The translations under genes were made by a program, and so were the position numbers. Positions 36,010 to 47,890 of a DNA stretch of 64,000 nt are shown here, one piece after another (within the stretch, counting starts at the first letter, position 1; every line of letters begins with the position of its first letter). The stretch comes from Sorex araneus. Its lineage: Eukaryota; Chordata; Mammalia; Eulipotyphla; Soricidae. The DNA is taken from NCBI RefSeq assembly GCF_027595985.1, contig NC_073305.1, positions 153,834,923 to 153,898,922 on the forward strand, written 5' to 3'. Under the pieces are notes generated by a model. That model was given only the letters and a program-made list of their open reading frames with translations, searched no databases and was not told the origin of the DNA.

Positions 36010-36180
36010 TGTGTATGTGTTTGGGGGAGCAACAATCCTGGTGGGGTTCGGGATTTATTGTGGCGTTGTGCTCAGAGATCACTTCCTGTACAAGGGATTT
36101 CATTGTACTACTAGGCATAGAACCCTAGTAGCCAAGTTCAAGGTAAGTGCCCTACCTGCTATCCTATCTCTCTAGTTCCT
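36010..36180 (-). mobile_element. Short tRNA-headed SINE, strongly diverged
   Basis: TTGTGCTCAGAGATCAC, CATAGAACCCTAGTAGCC, AAGTGCCCTACCTGCTATCC. Confidence 0.6.
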
Positions 36181-36204
36181 ATTCCCTCCCATGTATATGT
36201 TTTA

Positions 36205-36590
36205 TATTAGCTTTCTGTGGTTGCTATGACAAAAACTTGGTGGTTTAAAGGCTTACTGAAGAGCATGGGGGGAAAATGTTTTCTTGTCTTTCTTAGCTTC
36301 TAGAAGTCATCTGCATCCCTTGATTCAAAACCTCTGTCCTTCATATTCAAAGGTAGCATACGGTGAATGTCTCTTTGACGATTCTTACATCTGACCCTTG
36401 GTTCAACTGGGAAAGTTTTAGTCACCTGTGATTAAATTAAAACTACCTACATAATCTAGATAATATCCTCCTCTCACGCCCTTCATTATAAGCATGGAAA
36501 TCAGAGTCTCTATTGCCATGCATGTAACATGTGAACAAATACTGGGACTTTAGGAGTGATTGACATAGGGAAATGATGACCATTTTTCTG
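36205..36590 (+). mobile_element. Ancient mammalian interspersed repeat, class uncertain
   Basis: CTTTCTGTGGTTGCTATGAC, ACTTGGTGGTTTAAAGGC, TTCTAGAAGTCATCTGCATCC, CACCTGTGATTAAATTAAAAC and CCATGCATGTAACATGTGAAC follow the order of a familiar old repeat of placental genomes. I cannot assign its family securely. Confidence 0.5.
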
Positions 36591-37290
36591 CCTTCTACTA
36601 AAAATGAGAGTAACATTTCACTTCTCAGTTGAAGTCATTTGGCTCAGTAGTAAACTTATTTTTTTAAAAAAAGGAAAATTGGACATCTTTCATATTAATA
36701 TCAGCCTGTTAATCAACATAATTGGAAACAGTTGTTTTACTCAAAACAACCCCTCCAAAAAAGTTTTTTTCTAGAGTGGAAATTTATGCTGGTTTGATCT
36801 TTTTTCTGAAGATGAGTTTGGAGATCCTTATTGGTTCTCTCCAGCATATGATCAGAACACAACCTTTGAAATATGGAATAAAAAGTATTTCCATACTCAC
36901 ATACTTGGAGCCTGAGGCTCCTATCATTCTTGAGAACAGAAAATAAACACAGCATCCTCTTTGTTTTACTAATTGCTTTGTTTCCCCAAGCAGCTAGCAC
37001 AACATCTGCCAGACCAGAATGCATTCTTTCCACACACCATCTAACCACTGCCGGCCAGATAAACGACCTACGCTTCATGGAGTAAGGGCAAATGCTTTCC
37101 AAGCACTCAGCAGGCAATTTTCAAGAGGCAAAGACTTCAAGCAGAAATGAAGTTGAATTCACCAAATCTTTAGAGTGATTATGGAGTTGTTGATTCTGTA
37201 ATGATCTCATACTGTCTGCTATTTTATTGATTTTGTTTTTCAATAGAACTATTAAAGATTACAATCCTCAGATAGGCATAATGTGGGCAG

Positions 37291-37743
37291 ATGCTCATAT
37301 TCTCACACACAGTTCTGCCAGGATATTTTTACATCTTTCTGCACATAAAACAAAATGAAGACATGTGTTATAGATGCATGCTACCACTAACTCCCCCAGA
37401 AGAAGGGAGTTTATTGTATGCTCATTTCCTGGATGAAGTATTAAAACAACTCTACCTAGATAAAATGAACAATACTTCCAAGAGAAAAGTGATTTGCTTT
37501 GAAGGCAACTTATTAAGCATTCTTAATTACCCAAGCACATTGAAATGGAAATTTGGGTCATCGCAGTCAAATGTCACTCCTGTCATTTCTTCATTCCTAA
37601 TTCAATGTAAGCTCCATGATATATCTACTGACGAAGCATTAAAGTATAAAATACGGCAACAGCTTATGCATCTATTGTGCATCAAAAAGTTTCTTTTCAA
37701 ATGTGGCTTGAAAGACGGAAAAGTAACCATCAAAGCTAACTAA
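37291..37743 (+). other. Unassigned 150-codon open frame, probably not a gene
   Basis: Starts in MLIFSHTVLPGYFYIFLHI and ends KDGKVTIKAN. No family is recognised, no splice or promoter context is evident, and it lies antisense to THEMIS about 70 bp from the exon end. One frame of this length in 64 kb can arise by chance. Confidence 0.15.
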
Positions 37744-37812
37744 AAAGAGACAAAATTAATTCCTTTAAGGAATCATTCCAGAAAATCCACAGAACTAAAA
37801 CCATAGTCTTAC

Positions 37813-38861
37813 CTTGGGAGCTTGGAGTTGACCCATTCTTCTTTCTTCTGCTATGGTCATTGGGGTTAACTCTCTCTGTTCCACTGAGGGATGTTTGGGA
37901 GGGACAGGTGGGGGTTGTAAGAAAGAGTTCTTATATCTCCTTATCATGTAATACTCTTCTTCAGTGAGCTCTTCCACTGGAGACCTAAGTAGAAATGATT
38001 CTGAATCCTTAGAGAAATACCGAATGATCTGCACAGACATATGCAAGCGGTTGACAGGAATTTCCCAGCATTCCTTGGGGTTAGCGACGTCGCTTATGAG
38101 TAAGTAAGAGTCTGTGATAGCATCCTCCAACTGTAGTTCTGGTACTGAAGCCAAAATGTCTTCTTGAATAGAAAGATCTCTCACAGATACCTTCACATTG
38201 AAGGGAAATCGGAAGGAAGAGGAGATTGTAGGAATCTGGTACTGTTTCGTGTCATGTATCTCCTCTACAAAACCTCCATCCAAGTACAAAGGGAGCAGTG
38301 CGACCTCGCAGGAATTTTTGAGGAGCTTTTCACAAGCGAGAACATCCAGTGCTTTCTTCATTCCCTCATAGCGAACTTCAATAGTCTGTAAGTGATGCAC
38401 GAGAAAACGGTCACCCACAGACACAGATGACAGTTCATCATGAGGGGCATGAAAGGCTTTGGTGGCCACCACATGGAGAGACTCCCATGCGTTCCTCGCT
38501 ATCTCAAGGTCATGGGCGGTGGGGAACTCCCGAGGTCGACGCTTGAATTTACCTTTGTAGCTAGTGGGGATCAAGAAGTGTCTCTTAGGAAAAGTGCTTT
38601 TAATTTCTGAAGCTAGGATCCTTGATGCTTGATACTTATCGTGGACCACGATGTTTTTACCAGGCTGTAGAATACTGCTAGGTATCTGGCTTCCTTCTGG
38701 GACTTCTATAATTTCAACCTCTAACGGAAAGGCTTTACTGTTCAATTCAAAAATATCTTGTGTAGATAAGAACTGAGAAAACGCACTACCATCATAAGAG
38801 TCAGTAATGTCTTTGACTTCAATATCTAAGTTGGATAGAATGTAAAATATATCCTTTGGGG
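37813..38861 (-). CDS. THEMIS: THEMIS long exon: CABIT domain 2 and proximal proline-rich tail
   Basis: THEMIS is a cytoplasmic/nuclear adaptor of T-lineage cells that binds GRB2 and SHP-1 and tunes T-cell-receptor signalling during thymocyte selection. This 1049-nt exon encodes about 350 residues from the start of CABIT 2 into the tail. The CABIT core is visible: a cysteine in VLACEK followed 14 residues later by LPLYLDGGF. Also visible are a basic nuclear-localisation-like stretch ([12 protein letters not shown]) and the proline motif PPPVPPKHP. The acceptor is a pyrimidine-rich tract ending CAG just above 38861; the donor is AAG|GTAAGA at 37812-37811. The last base of the 59310 exon (T) plus the first two here (CC) complete a Ser codon. 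There are no internal stops. An open frame continues above 38861 to about 39078, but that part is intron and SINE. The last exon(s) are not seen in the window. Confidence 0.94.
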
Positions 38862-38924
38862 CTGAAGAAAAAAAAAACATGATTACTTTGTGTTTTAGAA
38901 TGTTACTGTGAGTTTGTACTCTAC

Positions 38925-39113
38925 CTTCACTGTCATTCCATTGTTCATCAATTTGCTCAAGTAGGCACCAGTAATGTCTCCATCCGTCCCTGTCATGTGC
39001 TAGTATAGCCCAACAGTGTATTGGGGGCTCTGTCAGGGTCAGGTGAATGAGGACTGTTGTTGTTATTGTTTTTGGCATACCGAGTGTGCCACGGGTAGCT
39101 TGCCAGGCTCTGC
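38925..39113 (-). mobile_element. RTE-tailed SINE next to a THEMIS splice acceptor
   Basis: Long-form body (CCTGACAGAGCCCCC and GGACGGATGGAGACATTACTG in sense). Sense to THEMIS, its 3' end lying about 64 bp upstream of the exon at 38861. Confidence 0.82.
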
Positions 39114-39714
39114 CTTATCATATGCAAATTTTATTATGGGTTGGGGAGCAAGGGATAGCTCAAAAGCTGGACCACATGCCATGCATGTTAGATCGTGGAC
39201 ACCATATGACCCTATCCTTACCATAATGTTGGCCTGAGCAAAACTATTAGACTCAAACCACTGGTGATGGCTTCCTCTTTGCCACAAAGAAGCTTAAGTT
39301 ATCATGATATAATAGCCTTTAACTTGCTGCTCTCATTTTTTCAAATTTAAAACTTAAATTGATTACACACAAAACCAAAACTAATCAACTTGAAATTCCG
39401 CCAAAAGAAAGACATTAAGGAGTATGTTTGAATTCTAATGAACCTCATCAAAACCACATCCTTCTCTTTATAGCCTAACAATAATTGTTCTTTTTGTTCT
39501 ACTGAATTATTCCTGTGTTTTCCTTTATGTATAAATGAAAATATGTCCATATGTTTAATGTATAGATGCATTTTTCAGGAAGATTGATATCATTTTAAGT
39601 CATACCCTTGGTGCACCAATAGTAGATATATAAAGTTAGCTGAGAAAGAAGTTCAGCTACTTCAATTAATACCATGTCTGCAAAAAACCTAGAAAATACA
39701 AACTGTGCAGGGTA

Positions 39715-39960
39715 GGAGCGCTCCTAAGAGAGCTCAGGAGACCTGGTGGTATTACCTGTGATTTTTGCAACTACCCAGCAGTTCATTGCATGGGACTGAG
39801 GATGTGGTGCCGCTCAGGTACTTTTGCACTGAGGATTACCTGGGTCACATCACTAGTGCTTGGGTGTCTCCAGGGATGCATTCAGTCACGCTTAGGGGAC
39901 CATGTGGTGCAAAGAACCCAGGTAGGGTATATTTCAGTCATGCACACTTAACAATCTCCC
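39715..39960 (-). mobile_element. Diverged SINE-like sequence
   Basis: CTTAGGGGACCATGTGGTGC and AGAACCCAGGTAGGG resemble the short SINE in reverse; the left half (GGAGCGCTCCTAAGAGAGC) is unclassified. Confidence 0.4.
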
Positions 39961-40904
39961 AACCCAGGAATACATTCTTAATCTATAATTCTATAAGATG
40001 CAAAAGCATTACAAAATAATGGGACATTAAGTGCTTAAGATTGCTAATTGAAATTTTTTTCAGTGAGAATTTTGAAGGTGAAGCATTAACACATACAAAA
40101 AAAAGAAGGTGGCACAGGATAGGACGCCAATAAGAGGAGCCCCAGGTGTTTTGCTGGGGTGCTTACCATTATATACTTTGCCTAATGCTTCACTGGTGAC
40201 TAATGAAATTTTAAAATTCTTTCCAAACAGTTACTCTCTCAAAACTCTTTCTTTGAATCTATGGAAACGCTTAAATATAGTCTTGAAATTACTATCTGTT
40301 CTCCATACACTAGCCCACATAGATCATTATAGTCTTACCTTAAAAATAAAGTTACATGTTAATTGTAACATATTTTATGCTGGTTTATATTTTTTACATA
40401 ACTTTAAAACACTTTTTATAGCATTTTCAAGATATGCCATCATTTCCCAGTAACTCCACTAACTCCCTTCTGTCAATGTTACATACTTGCCTGCTTTTGA
40501 AAGTGAGTAATTTGGAAGAGTTCAGACTGCATTTCCTTTTATAAAACACTACCATTTCATTACTTATAATAATATTGTCTACAGCATCTCATCATACATA
40601 ACTCTAAGTTTGTGCCATATTATTTCTATATACTGTACAATAGAATATGAAAAAAATCATTATTTTTATTTTCTTTGACATAAGAGTACACTTTTCTAAA
40701 GACTGAAGGTCTATAAAATGTACAAAGAGTTTGCATTACAAAAAACCCTAAAATGAAATATTTTTTCCTAATTAGTTCACTTTATAAAGTTTGGCATACT
40801 AAGAGTTCCATGAGCCCCATGAAACTTTTTAAATGCTAAAATGTTGGTTATATCTCATTAACTAATCTGAAACTATACTATAAAGCTATACAGAAAAAAT
40901 AAAC
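39961..40904. other. AT-rich intronic DNA
   Basis: Nothing recognised. Confidence 0.45.
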
Positions 40905-41433
40905 AAGGTGCTGGAATAAATATTGTTCTCTGACCAATAGGTTAGAAGAAAGTACCCAGAGAAAAATTCCTGGATCAACTAATTACTAATCAATTAATCA
41001 ACTAATTTTTGACAAAGCAGTGAAGACTGCTTCTTCAATAAGTGGTGTTGGGGAAACTGGATGTAAAAAACATGATGATCTATCTCTTATACCTTAAATA
41101 GATATCAATTCAAAGTGGATTAAAGACCTTGAGTTGAGAGTAGAATGTACAAAGCACACTCAGGAAAATGAAGCAAAATGCTCTAAAATTTGAAAGTGAA
41201 AGGAGTTTTTAATTATATGGTTCTATTGACAAAGGCAACAAAAACGAAAAATAACAATTGGACTACATCAAATTAGAAAGCTTCTGCATGACTGAAAAGA
41301 ACATGAGCTAAAACTGAAAGACACCCAACTGAATGGGAGAAAATATTTATACTCAACATGTCAGATAAAGAATTAACATCCAAGATAAATAATCACCAAG
41401 ATCAACAACGACAAAAACATTGCAAAATTCTAT

Positions 41434-41682
41434 TGTCACTGTCACTGTCATCCCATTGTTCATCAATATGCTCGAGCGCGCACCAGTAACGTCTCCATTG
41501 TGAAACTTGTTGCTACTGTTTTTGGCATATCGTATATTCCACGGGGAGCTTGCCAGGCTCTGCTGTAAGGTTGGGATACTCTCAATAGCTTGCCAGGCTC
41601 TCCAAGAGGGGCGAAGGAATCAAGCCCGAGTTGGTTGCGTACAAGGCAAACACTTTACCTGCTGTGCTATTGCTCCAGGAAA
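41434..41682 (-). mobile_element. RTE-tailed SINE inside an old L1
   Basis: GTCACTGTCACTGTCATCCC...GCTATTGCTCCAGG; splits the L1 relic of 40905-43440. Confidence 0.85.
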
Positions 41683-41926
41683 AGAGAAAATGAACAGACA
41701 CCTCCCTAAGGAAGATCAAGTTCCAGTGGGAATATGAAAAAGTGCTCATCACTTATTACCAGGGAAATCCAAATCAAGATGCCAATGAGATATCATTTCT
41801 ACCAGTGAAAATGGTACATATCAAAAAAGCTGGGAACAGCCTGTGTTGGCAGGGATGTGGCAAAAAAGGAACTTTCATCCGCCACCAGTGAGAATGTTGT
41901 TTGGTTCAACCCTTATGAAAAATAAT

Positions 41927-42108
41927 ATCACTGCATCACTGTCATCCCATCGTTCACTGATTTACTTGAACCGGCACCAGTAATGTCTCCATTCATCCCA
42001 GCCCTGAGATTTTAGCAGCTTCTCCTTACTCGTCTTTCCTAACTACTGGAAGCTCTTTCAGGGTCAGAGGAATGAGACCTGTTATTGCTGGTTTTGGCAT
42101 GAAAAATA
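41927..42108 (-). mobile_element. RTE-tailed SINE, variant body
   Basis: Carries CAGCCCTGAGATTTTAGCAG...CTTTACTCG-type insert instead of the usual middle, shared only with 62639-62740. No tRNA-like head. Confidence 0.72.
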
Positions 42109-42414
42109 GTACAGAGATTGATTAGAAAAGTAACAATAAATTCCCATATGATCCATGAATTCCACTTCTTGATATCTAGCCTTAGGACACAAAACCATTT
42201 ATTTATAATAACATATGCACACCTAGTTGTCTAGGTATCCAATGACACATGACAAATGAAGAGACAGCCTTACCTGCTGTACTATCTCTCTGGCCCCAAT
42301 CTTTTTGCATTTAAAACTAAAAGATAAAACTGAGGTGTTAATTGACATTTATGTGAGAATAGGGGTGCAGACCTTTTTAAAAAATTTAGGCACATAATTT
42401 GCAATACTGTCAAT

Positions 42415-42650
42415 GATAGGACTAGAGCTATAGCACAGTGGATAGGGCATGTGCTTTGCAGGTGGCCGACCAAGGATCGATTCCTCCTTGCCGGAGAGCC
42501 CTGCAAGCTACCGAGAGTATCCTGCCCGCACGCAGAGCCTGGTAAGCTACCCGTGGCATATTCAATATGCCAAAAACAATAACAAGTCTCACAGTGGGAT
42601 GTTACTGGTGCCTGCTTGAGCAAATCGATGAACAATGGGAGGACAGTGCT
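42415..42650 (+). mobile_element. RTE-tailed SINE inside an old L1
   Basis: AGGACTAGAGCTATAGCACAG...TACCGAGAGTATCCTGCCC...GGAGGACAGTGCTA. Confidence 0.85.
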
Positions 42651-42813
42651 AAATATATACTGGAGAATACTATGAAGACACAAGAAGGGATGAAGTCATG
42701 CAGTTTACTGCAACTTGGCTGGAACTGGAGGATATCATGTTAAGTGAACTAAGTCAGAGGAAGAACAATTATTGGATAATCTCATTAATATGTGGATTAT
42801 AGAGTAACTGGAA

Positions 42814-42879
42814 GAGGGAATGCAAGGGATCAAATGAGGGAATGCAAGGGATCAAATGAGGGAATGCAAGGGATCAAAA
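42814..42879. repeat. 22-bp tandem repeat, three copies
   Basis: GAGGGAATGCAAGGGATCAA(AT) starts at 42814, 42836 and 42858 within the old L1 3' end. Confidence 0.85.
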
Positions 42880-43114
42880 GGTATCTACATTATCCTTGAC
42901 CTTATATTACAGAAATGAGAAAGGCAGGGAGGGAAATAAGTGGAGAAGTGGGCAGGGGATAAGAAGAAATGGACCAGAGGTAACAGGGGTATATAGCCAG
43001 TCAACCTGGGGCACATCAACAGTGTAAAGGTGTGATATATGTATATATCTAAACCATACAATTGACAACACTCTAAGCATGAGACTGCCACAACCAAACT
43101 TAAAGATGTGCCTG

Positions 43115-43292
43115 TCAGGGCTAGAGACATAGCACAGTAGGTAGGGTGCTTGCTTTGCACACAGCTGCTCTGGGTTTAATACCTGGCGTCCCCTGTGGTC
43201 CTCCAAGCCTTGTCGGGAGTGGTCCCTGAAAGCAGAGTCAGGAATAAATCCTGAAGACCACCAGTTGTGACCCCAAAACAAACCAAAAATAG
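43115..43292 (+). mobile_element. Short tRNA-headed SINE inside an old L1
   Basis: GGGCTAGAGACATAGCACAG, TGGGTTTAATACCTGGCG, GAGTCAGGAATAAATCCTG, tail AAAACAAACCAAAA. Confidence 0.78.
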
Positions 43293-43544
43293 TGCATGTC
43301 AAGGAGGCAGTCTGGAGGGTGGGATCGAATTTGAGGCCATTGGTGGAGGGAAGTGACACTGGTGGTTGAAATAGTGTTGGGATATTATATGCCTGAAGAT
43401 CTTCTGTGAGCACCTTTGTAAATCACCGTGACAACCAAAAATTAGTCTAAAGGATCCAGGCATGAAATTTTATTAATTATTTGATTAACTTATTTCAGAT
43501 TTTTAGGCCACACCCAGCAGAGTTTGAATTAGACTGTGGTGATG

Positions 43545-43785
43545 TGGTGATGTGGTCCTCCTGTTTTTCATCGATTTGCTCAAGCCAGCACCAGTAATGT
43601 CTCCATAGTGAGACGTTGTTACTGTTTTTGGCATATCGAATATGCCACGGGGAGCGTGTCAGGCTCTGCCGGCCGGGCGGGATGCTCTTGCTGGGCTCTC
43701 TGAGAGGAACAGAGGAATCAAACCCGGGTCGGCTGCATGCAAGGCAAATGCCCTACCCGCTATGCTATCACACCAGCCATTATCA
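43545..43785 (-). mobile_element. RTE-tailed SINE
   Basis: TTTCATCGATTTGCTCAAGC...ATATCGAATATGCCACGG...CCCGCTATGCTATCACACC; slight internal loss near 43680. Confidence 0.83.
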
Positions 43786-44189
43786 TGAGTAATCTGTTCA
43801 TTTTATTCTATTATATTCTAAAGTCTCTCCGTGAGAAAGATAAAGCATTTAATATGTTGTTGTTTACCTTATTAAAAAATAGAAATAATATTTTTATAGC
43901 AATATAATTTCATAATATATGGTTTAATTTAATATGTGGTATAGCATTACATATTTTATAAAGCAAAAGCTATAGGCATGTATATAATATTTTTTAAATA
44001 AGGGAGAGGAAAATCACTGCAATGGTTTGTGATTTGTGATATTGGTTTTAGATACCATTGTTCATATATTAGTATGATTGAATTATGGCCATATATGTCT
44101 GTTACAAAATCTTTATACAGCATGTGCTATTTTACGCTTGGAAAATGTAATTTTTGTTCTCCCAAATGACGTGAGAGTGTAAGGTAATT

Positions 44190-44345
44190 AGAAAAACTGG
44201 GATTTCCCCAACCCCATCATAAGTATCTTGAGGTCCGAGAAATCATACAGTGCCTTGCACAAGTCTGATACACCCTGGAGCCACGAATAAGCCCTGAGCA
44301 CCGCTGAGTATGGCTCCCAAAGCAAAAAAAAAACAAAAAAAACAT
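44190..44345 (+). mobile_element. Short tRNA-headed SINE, 3' part recognisable
   Basis: GGAGCCACGAATAAGCCCTGA, CACCGCTGAGTATGGC and an A-rich tail; the head is decayed. Confidence 0.6.
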
Positions 44346-44459
44346 AAACAATATTGATAAAGAGTAGAAAGTAACAAAGATTTATTCTTGGAAAAAATTT
44401 TCCAATTTCAAATTTATCTGGTATAAAAACTAATAAGGCAAAAATTATATTCTTAAATA

Positions 44460-45160
44460 ATCTTCATTTAAAAAAATTTTTAAATATTTTATTTCTTGAT
44501 AAAATGAATTCCAACTTTATATGCTTTTTGTCTATTCAAAGCAGCATCTTCTGAGAACTATTTCCATTCCTCTATACAGAACTGAAATTCACAAATAACT
44601 CATATATAAATTTTGTTATTCACTTATTTAAAAGTATATCTTATTGTAAATATTAATAAAGCCATGATCTCCAGATAATAGGTGAAAAAAATTAAAGGAC
44701 AGAACACAAAAAACTTTCTAATAGTAAGAGATAGAGAAACTTCAAGAATATTAGAAAACTAAAATATTGGCAAATATTTTTAAAAAGATATAGCATCCTT
44801 AAAACAAGAACATGGTACCATTTAAACAATAACATAAAAAATAATTCTTAGAAATTAAAAATATGGGAGCTGAAGTTAATAATTCATTAAAACTATTGTA
44901 AATAAAGTTTAAAAAACTTCTTTGAAGGTTATTCAAAGATAAGGAGACAAATATAGAACAGTTCTTAATCAGTAAGGGGAGTTCAACATAAAGGCAAATG
45001 ATAAAATAGAAGGAAAAAGATGAGTTAAAATGAAATTATCAAATAAATTACCTCCTACAGAAAGAATCTAAATCTCCAGACTGAGATTGCAATTGCAATA
45101 AAATAATTGACACACCACAAACCATATTCTTGTGAACATCCTGAATACCGTAGAGGTTAG
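44460..45160 (+). mobile_element. Possible old L1 5' region
   Basis: A-rich text such as AGAAATTAAAAATATGGGAGC and AACTCATTAAAACTATTG-like phrases resembles decayed L1 5' UTR/ORF1. The identification is weak. Confidence 0.3.
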
Positions 45161-45394
45161 ACAGATTAGAAAAGCTTTCACAACTCTGTGGGGATATTAT
45201 TTTCAACCTGGAATTCTATAATTAACCAAGCATGTATTTCTCTCCTATCAGTAAATATCCTCTGAACCCTCTTAGAGCACACAGGTAAGAGAGGTACCTC
45301 AAAACTGGATGAAAATCAGAAAGGAGAATATTATTTGATTCTGGAAACTGCTAGTAAGCACAGAAACAAATTCAAAAGGAACCACTTTTGGACC

Positions 45395-45725
45395 CTGTAT
45401 GTTGAAACCCTAAACCACCAAGATGTTGGTATTAGGAGAGAGGTTGCTTAAGTAACGTTAAGAGTTGCCTTGGTTGTTAGGGTGGAGCCCTCATGAATGA
45501 AATCAGTGCTTAGCATTCCTGAGATAGTAGATTCCAGCTCTGCTTTCTATTGAGGACATGGTAGAAAGTCAGCAATCTCTACCATGTATAAGGTCTCTCA
45601 TTAGAACTAAATCACACTGTAAACTTGTCTCACACTTCTGTTTTCCAGAACTTTGGAAAATAAATTTCTGGTTTTTTTTTATGTCACTCAATTTATGATG
45701 TTTTTTTGGTTACAGCAGCCTGGGG
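45395..45725 (+). mobile_element. MaLR-type (MLT1-like) LTR relic
   Basis: CCTGTATGTTGAAACCCTAAA, GGGTGGAGCCCTCATGAATG, CCAGAACTTTGGAAAATAAAT and TGGTTACAGCAGCCTGGG are MLT1/THE-like phrases in the expected order. A solo decayed LTR, no internal retroviral sequence seen. Confidence 0.68.
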
Positions 45726-47091
45726 TAAGACATGAACTTTTGCAATATATCTGGAGGGCAACAAATTTAGATTGGAGCAGAAAAATAGAAAGTTCCAGGA
45801 GGAATAATTCTGGAAAGAGGGAAGCAAAATAATAGAAAAGATAGATTTCCTCATAGCTTGAGCTCTATGAAATACTGCATTGGTGACTTTAAAAAAAGGA
45901 ACGAAGAGAAATGTTGGAGCCTTCTTTAAGAATTTAGTAGAGCACTGAAGAAAACCTAACAATAAAACAGTAAGATAATCTTTGAAGTAAAAAACCAAAA
46001 TACTGAAATGAAGTTAGAGTCTTTTTATACTGCTTGATTCAGAAATGAAGTGTCACAATAATAAAAGCCCCAATGCTTAATCACAATTTATCAGATTCTA
46101 AGAAATGTGAGTAATAAGGAGGAAGTAGAGATATAAAAGTTAAATGTCAATCTCCATATGCAGCAGTCTGTAGTAACTCTCTAAAGTTGATGAGTTGAAA
46201 AATACTAATACCTAAAAATGTTAATAAAAATATTTTTCAAGAAGCCTGAGGAAAATACTCCCAGGTTAAGTCTACTAGCATAACTCTATTATCAGAATTT
46301 TTTAAAAAATATTTTATTGATGAAATTCTTTTAAGATTTATGTGGAGTATTAAAGCCTGCTGATTAGTCAAAATAACCCTAAGAAAAAAGGAAAAGGGTA
46401 AACTTTCCTTTCCCAACTTTAAATTATACTATAAAACTGCAGTAACCAAGAAAGTGTGGAACAAAGACATATTCTTAAAGACAAAGACAGTTTCTCAGAC
46501 CAATGGAATAGAACTGAGAGTCCAGAGACAGCTGTTTGGGTGTATGGTCAGTTCATCTTTAAGAAAAGAGCAGAGTATGAAGAGAGCAAAGAAAATCTCA
46601 TCAACAAATGGCGTTGGGAAACTGCCAGTCACATGTTTTTAAAAACTGAACTCAGATCCTACCTCACACATTATCCAAAAGTCTATTCAAAATAGTCTAA
46701 AGATCTTGACAATCAGACTTCCATTAGTAAATTATAGTAAGGAAAATATAGTCAGAACCCTTCACGAAAATGAATCTAAAGACATTTTTGATAATTCAAT
46801 GCCATTGGCCAAGCAAATAGAAGCAATAAATAAATAAATACATAAATAAATATTTTTTTTAGTAATGAGGCTACATTAAATTGTGACATTTCTGCACTGC
46901 AAAAGAAATGACTCAGCTTTTTTTTAAAGCCTGTTTCACCTTTCTTGCTTGTCTTGCTTTCTTGTCTACATGTTTCTTTGCTTGCTTATTTTTACTCTGG
47001 AGAAACCTATGTTCTCTCATGAATCCATACTTCTCTACTCGTCTCCCTTCACATCTTTCTAAATAAGTTTAAGTAAAAACTATTTGTTTCA

Positions 47092-47187
47092 CAAAAAAAG
47101 AAGAAAAAGGAGGGAAGGAAGGAAGGAGGGAGGGAGGGAAGGAGGAACAAAGGGAGGGACGGAGGGAGGGACGGAGGGAGGGAGGAA
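47092..47187. repeat. Polypurine (GGGA/GGAA)n tract
   Basis: About 95 bp of nearly pure purine on the + strand. Confidence 0.93.
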
Positions 47188-47319
47188 TGCAGGCAGGCTA
47201 GAATGAAAAGACACCACACAGATTTGGATAAAATAGTTGCCCGCCATTCATCTGGCAAAGGGTTAATATCCATGATTTTATAAAACACTTGTAAAATTTA
47301 GAGCAAGAGGTTCTGGAGT

Positions 47320-47505
47320 TCTCCAGGTTCCAGAGAGTACAGCTGGTCTGATGCTGTTTTGCACGTAGCTGAATCAATTAGGATTCCTGTACCTCATAGG
47401 GTCCTGTGACCTCACTTCACGCCAGAAGTGATTCCTGAGCAAAGAGCCAGGAGAAAGCCCCAAGTACTTCTGGGTGTTCCCCCCCACCCCAAAATTAGAA
47501 CAACA
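47320..47505 (+). mobile_element. Short tRNA-headed SINE, diverged, inside old L1
   Basis: CTCATAGGGTCCTGTGACC, CGCCAGAAGTGATTCCTGAGC, AGAGCCAGGAGAAAGCC. Confidence 0.65.
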
Positions 47506-47680
47506 AAAAGAAAAATCCACTAATAACCCCATAAAACTTAAGAAAAATACATGAACAGATACTTCCTTAAAGAAGAAATATACCAATGACAAACATATTT
47601 TAAAAAATCCTCATCATCAGGGAAATGCAAATCAGAGCAACAATGAAATATAACTTCATACCACTCAAGATTGGCACACA

Positions 47681-47697
47681 TAAAATAAATAAACAAA

Positions 47698-47737
<40 letters not shown>
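47681..47737. repeat. (TAAA)n microsatellite
   Basis: About 14 TAAA units inside the old L1 relic. Confidence 0.95.
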
Positions 47738-47890
47738 CAGTGTTGGATTGGAGAGATAAGACAAATGTTAGGGTACTTGCCTCACGTGCAGCTGCAGCAA
47801 CAGTACTGTTATAAATCCCAGTACTGCACTAGGTCACCCAAACACTGCCAGGGCCCGGGAGTGGCCCCTCAGCACCACCCCTATAAGAAT
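47738..47890 (+). mobile_element. Short tRNA-headed SINE, truncated
   Basis: GATTGGAGAGATAAGACAAAT, TAAATCCCAGTACTGCAC, CACTGCCAGGGCCCGGGAG; follows the (TAAA)n tract. Confidence 0.65.

Larger units (their letters stand above)
40905..43440 (+). mobile_element. Old L1 relic (ORF2 end and 3' end), split by SINEs
   Basis: Recognisable L1 ORF2-end sequence (TTTTTGACAAAGCAG, AATAAGTGGTGTTGGGGAAAC, AAGACCTTGAG, ATGAGATATCATTT) and 3' end (ATCATGTTAAGTGAACTAAG, AAGTCAGAGG). Interrupted at 41434-41682, 41927-42108, 42415-42650 and 43115-43292. No open frame remains. Confidence 0.75.

Noticed and set aside
1..37812. Remaining 3' THEMIS exon(s)
   Set aside because: I searched by eye for a short minus-strand exon continuing after the AAG|GTAAGA donor and found none convincing; it probably lies outside the window.
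38862..39078. N-terminal extension of the long THEMIS frame
   Set aside because: A strong acceptor at 38861 joins in phase with the donor at 59309; the extension is intron plus SINE. Kept only as a finding.
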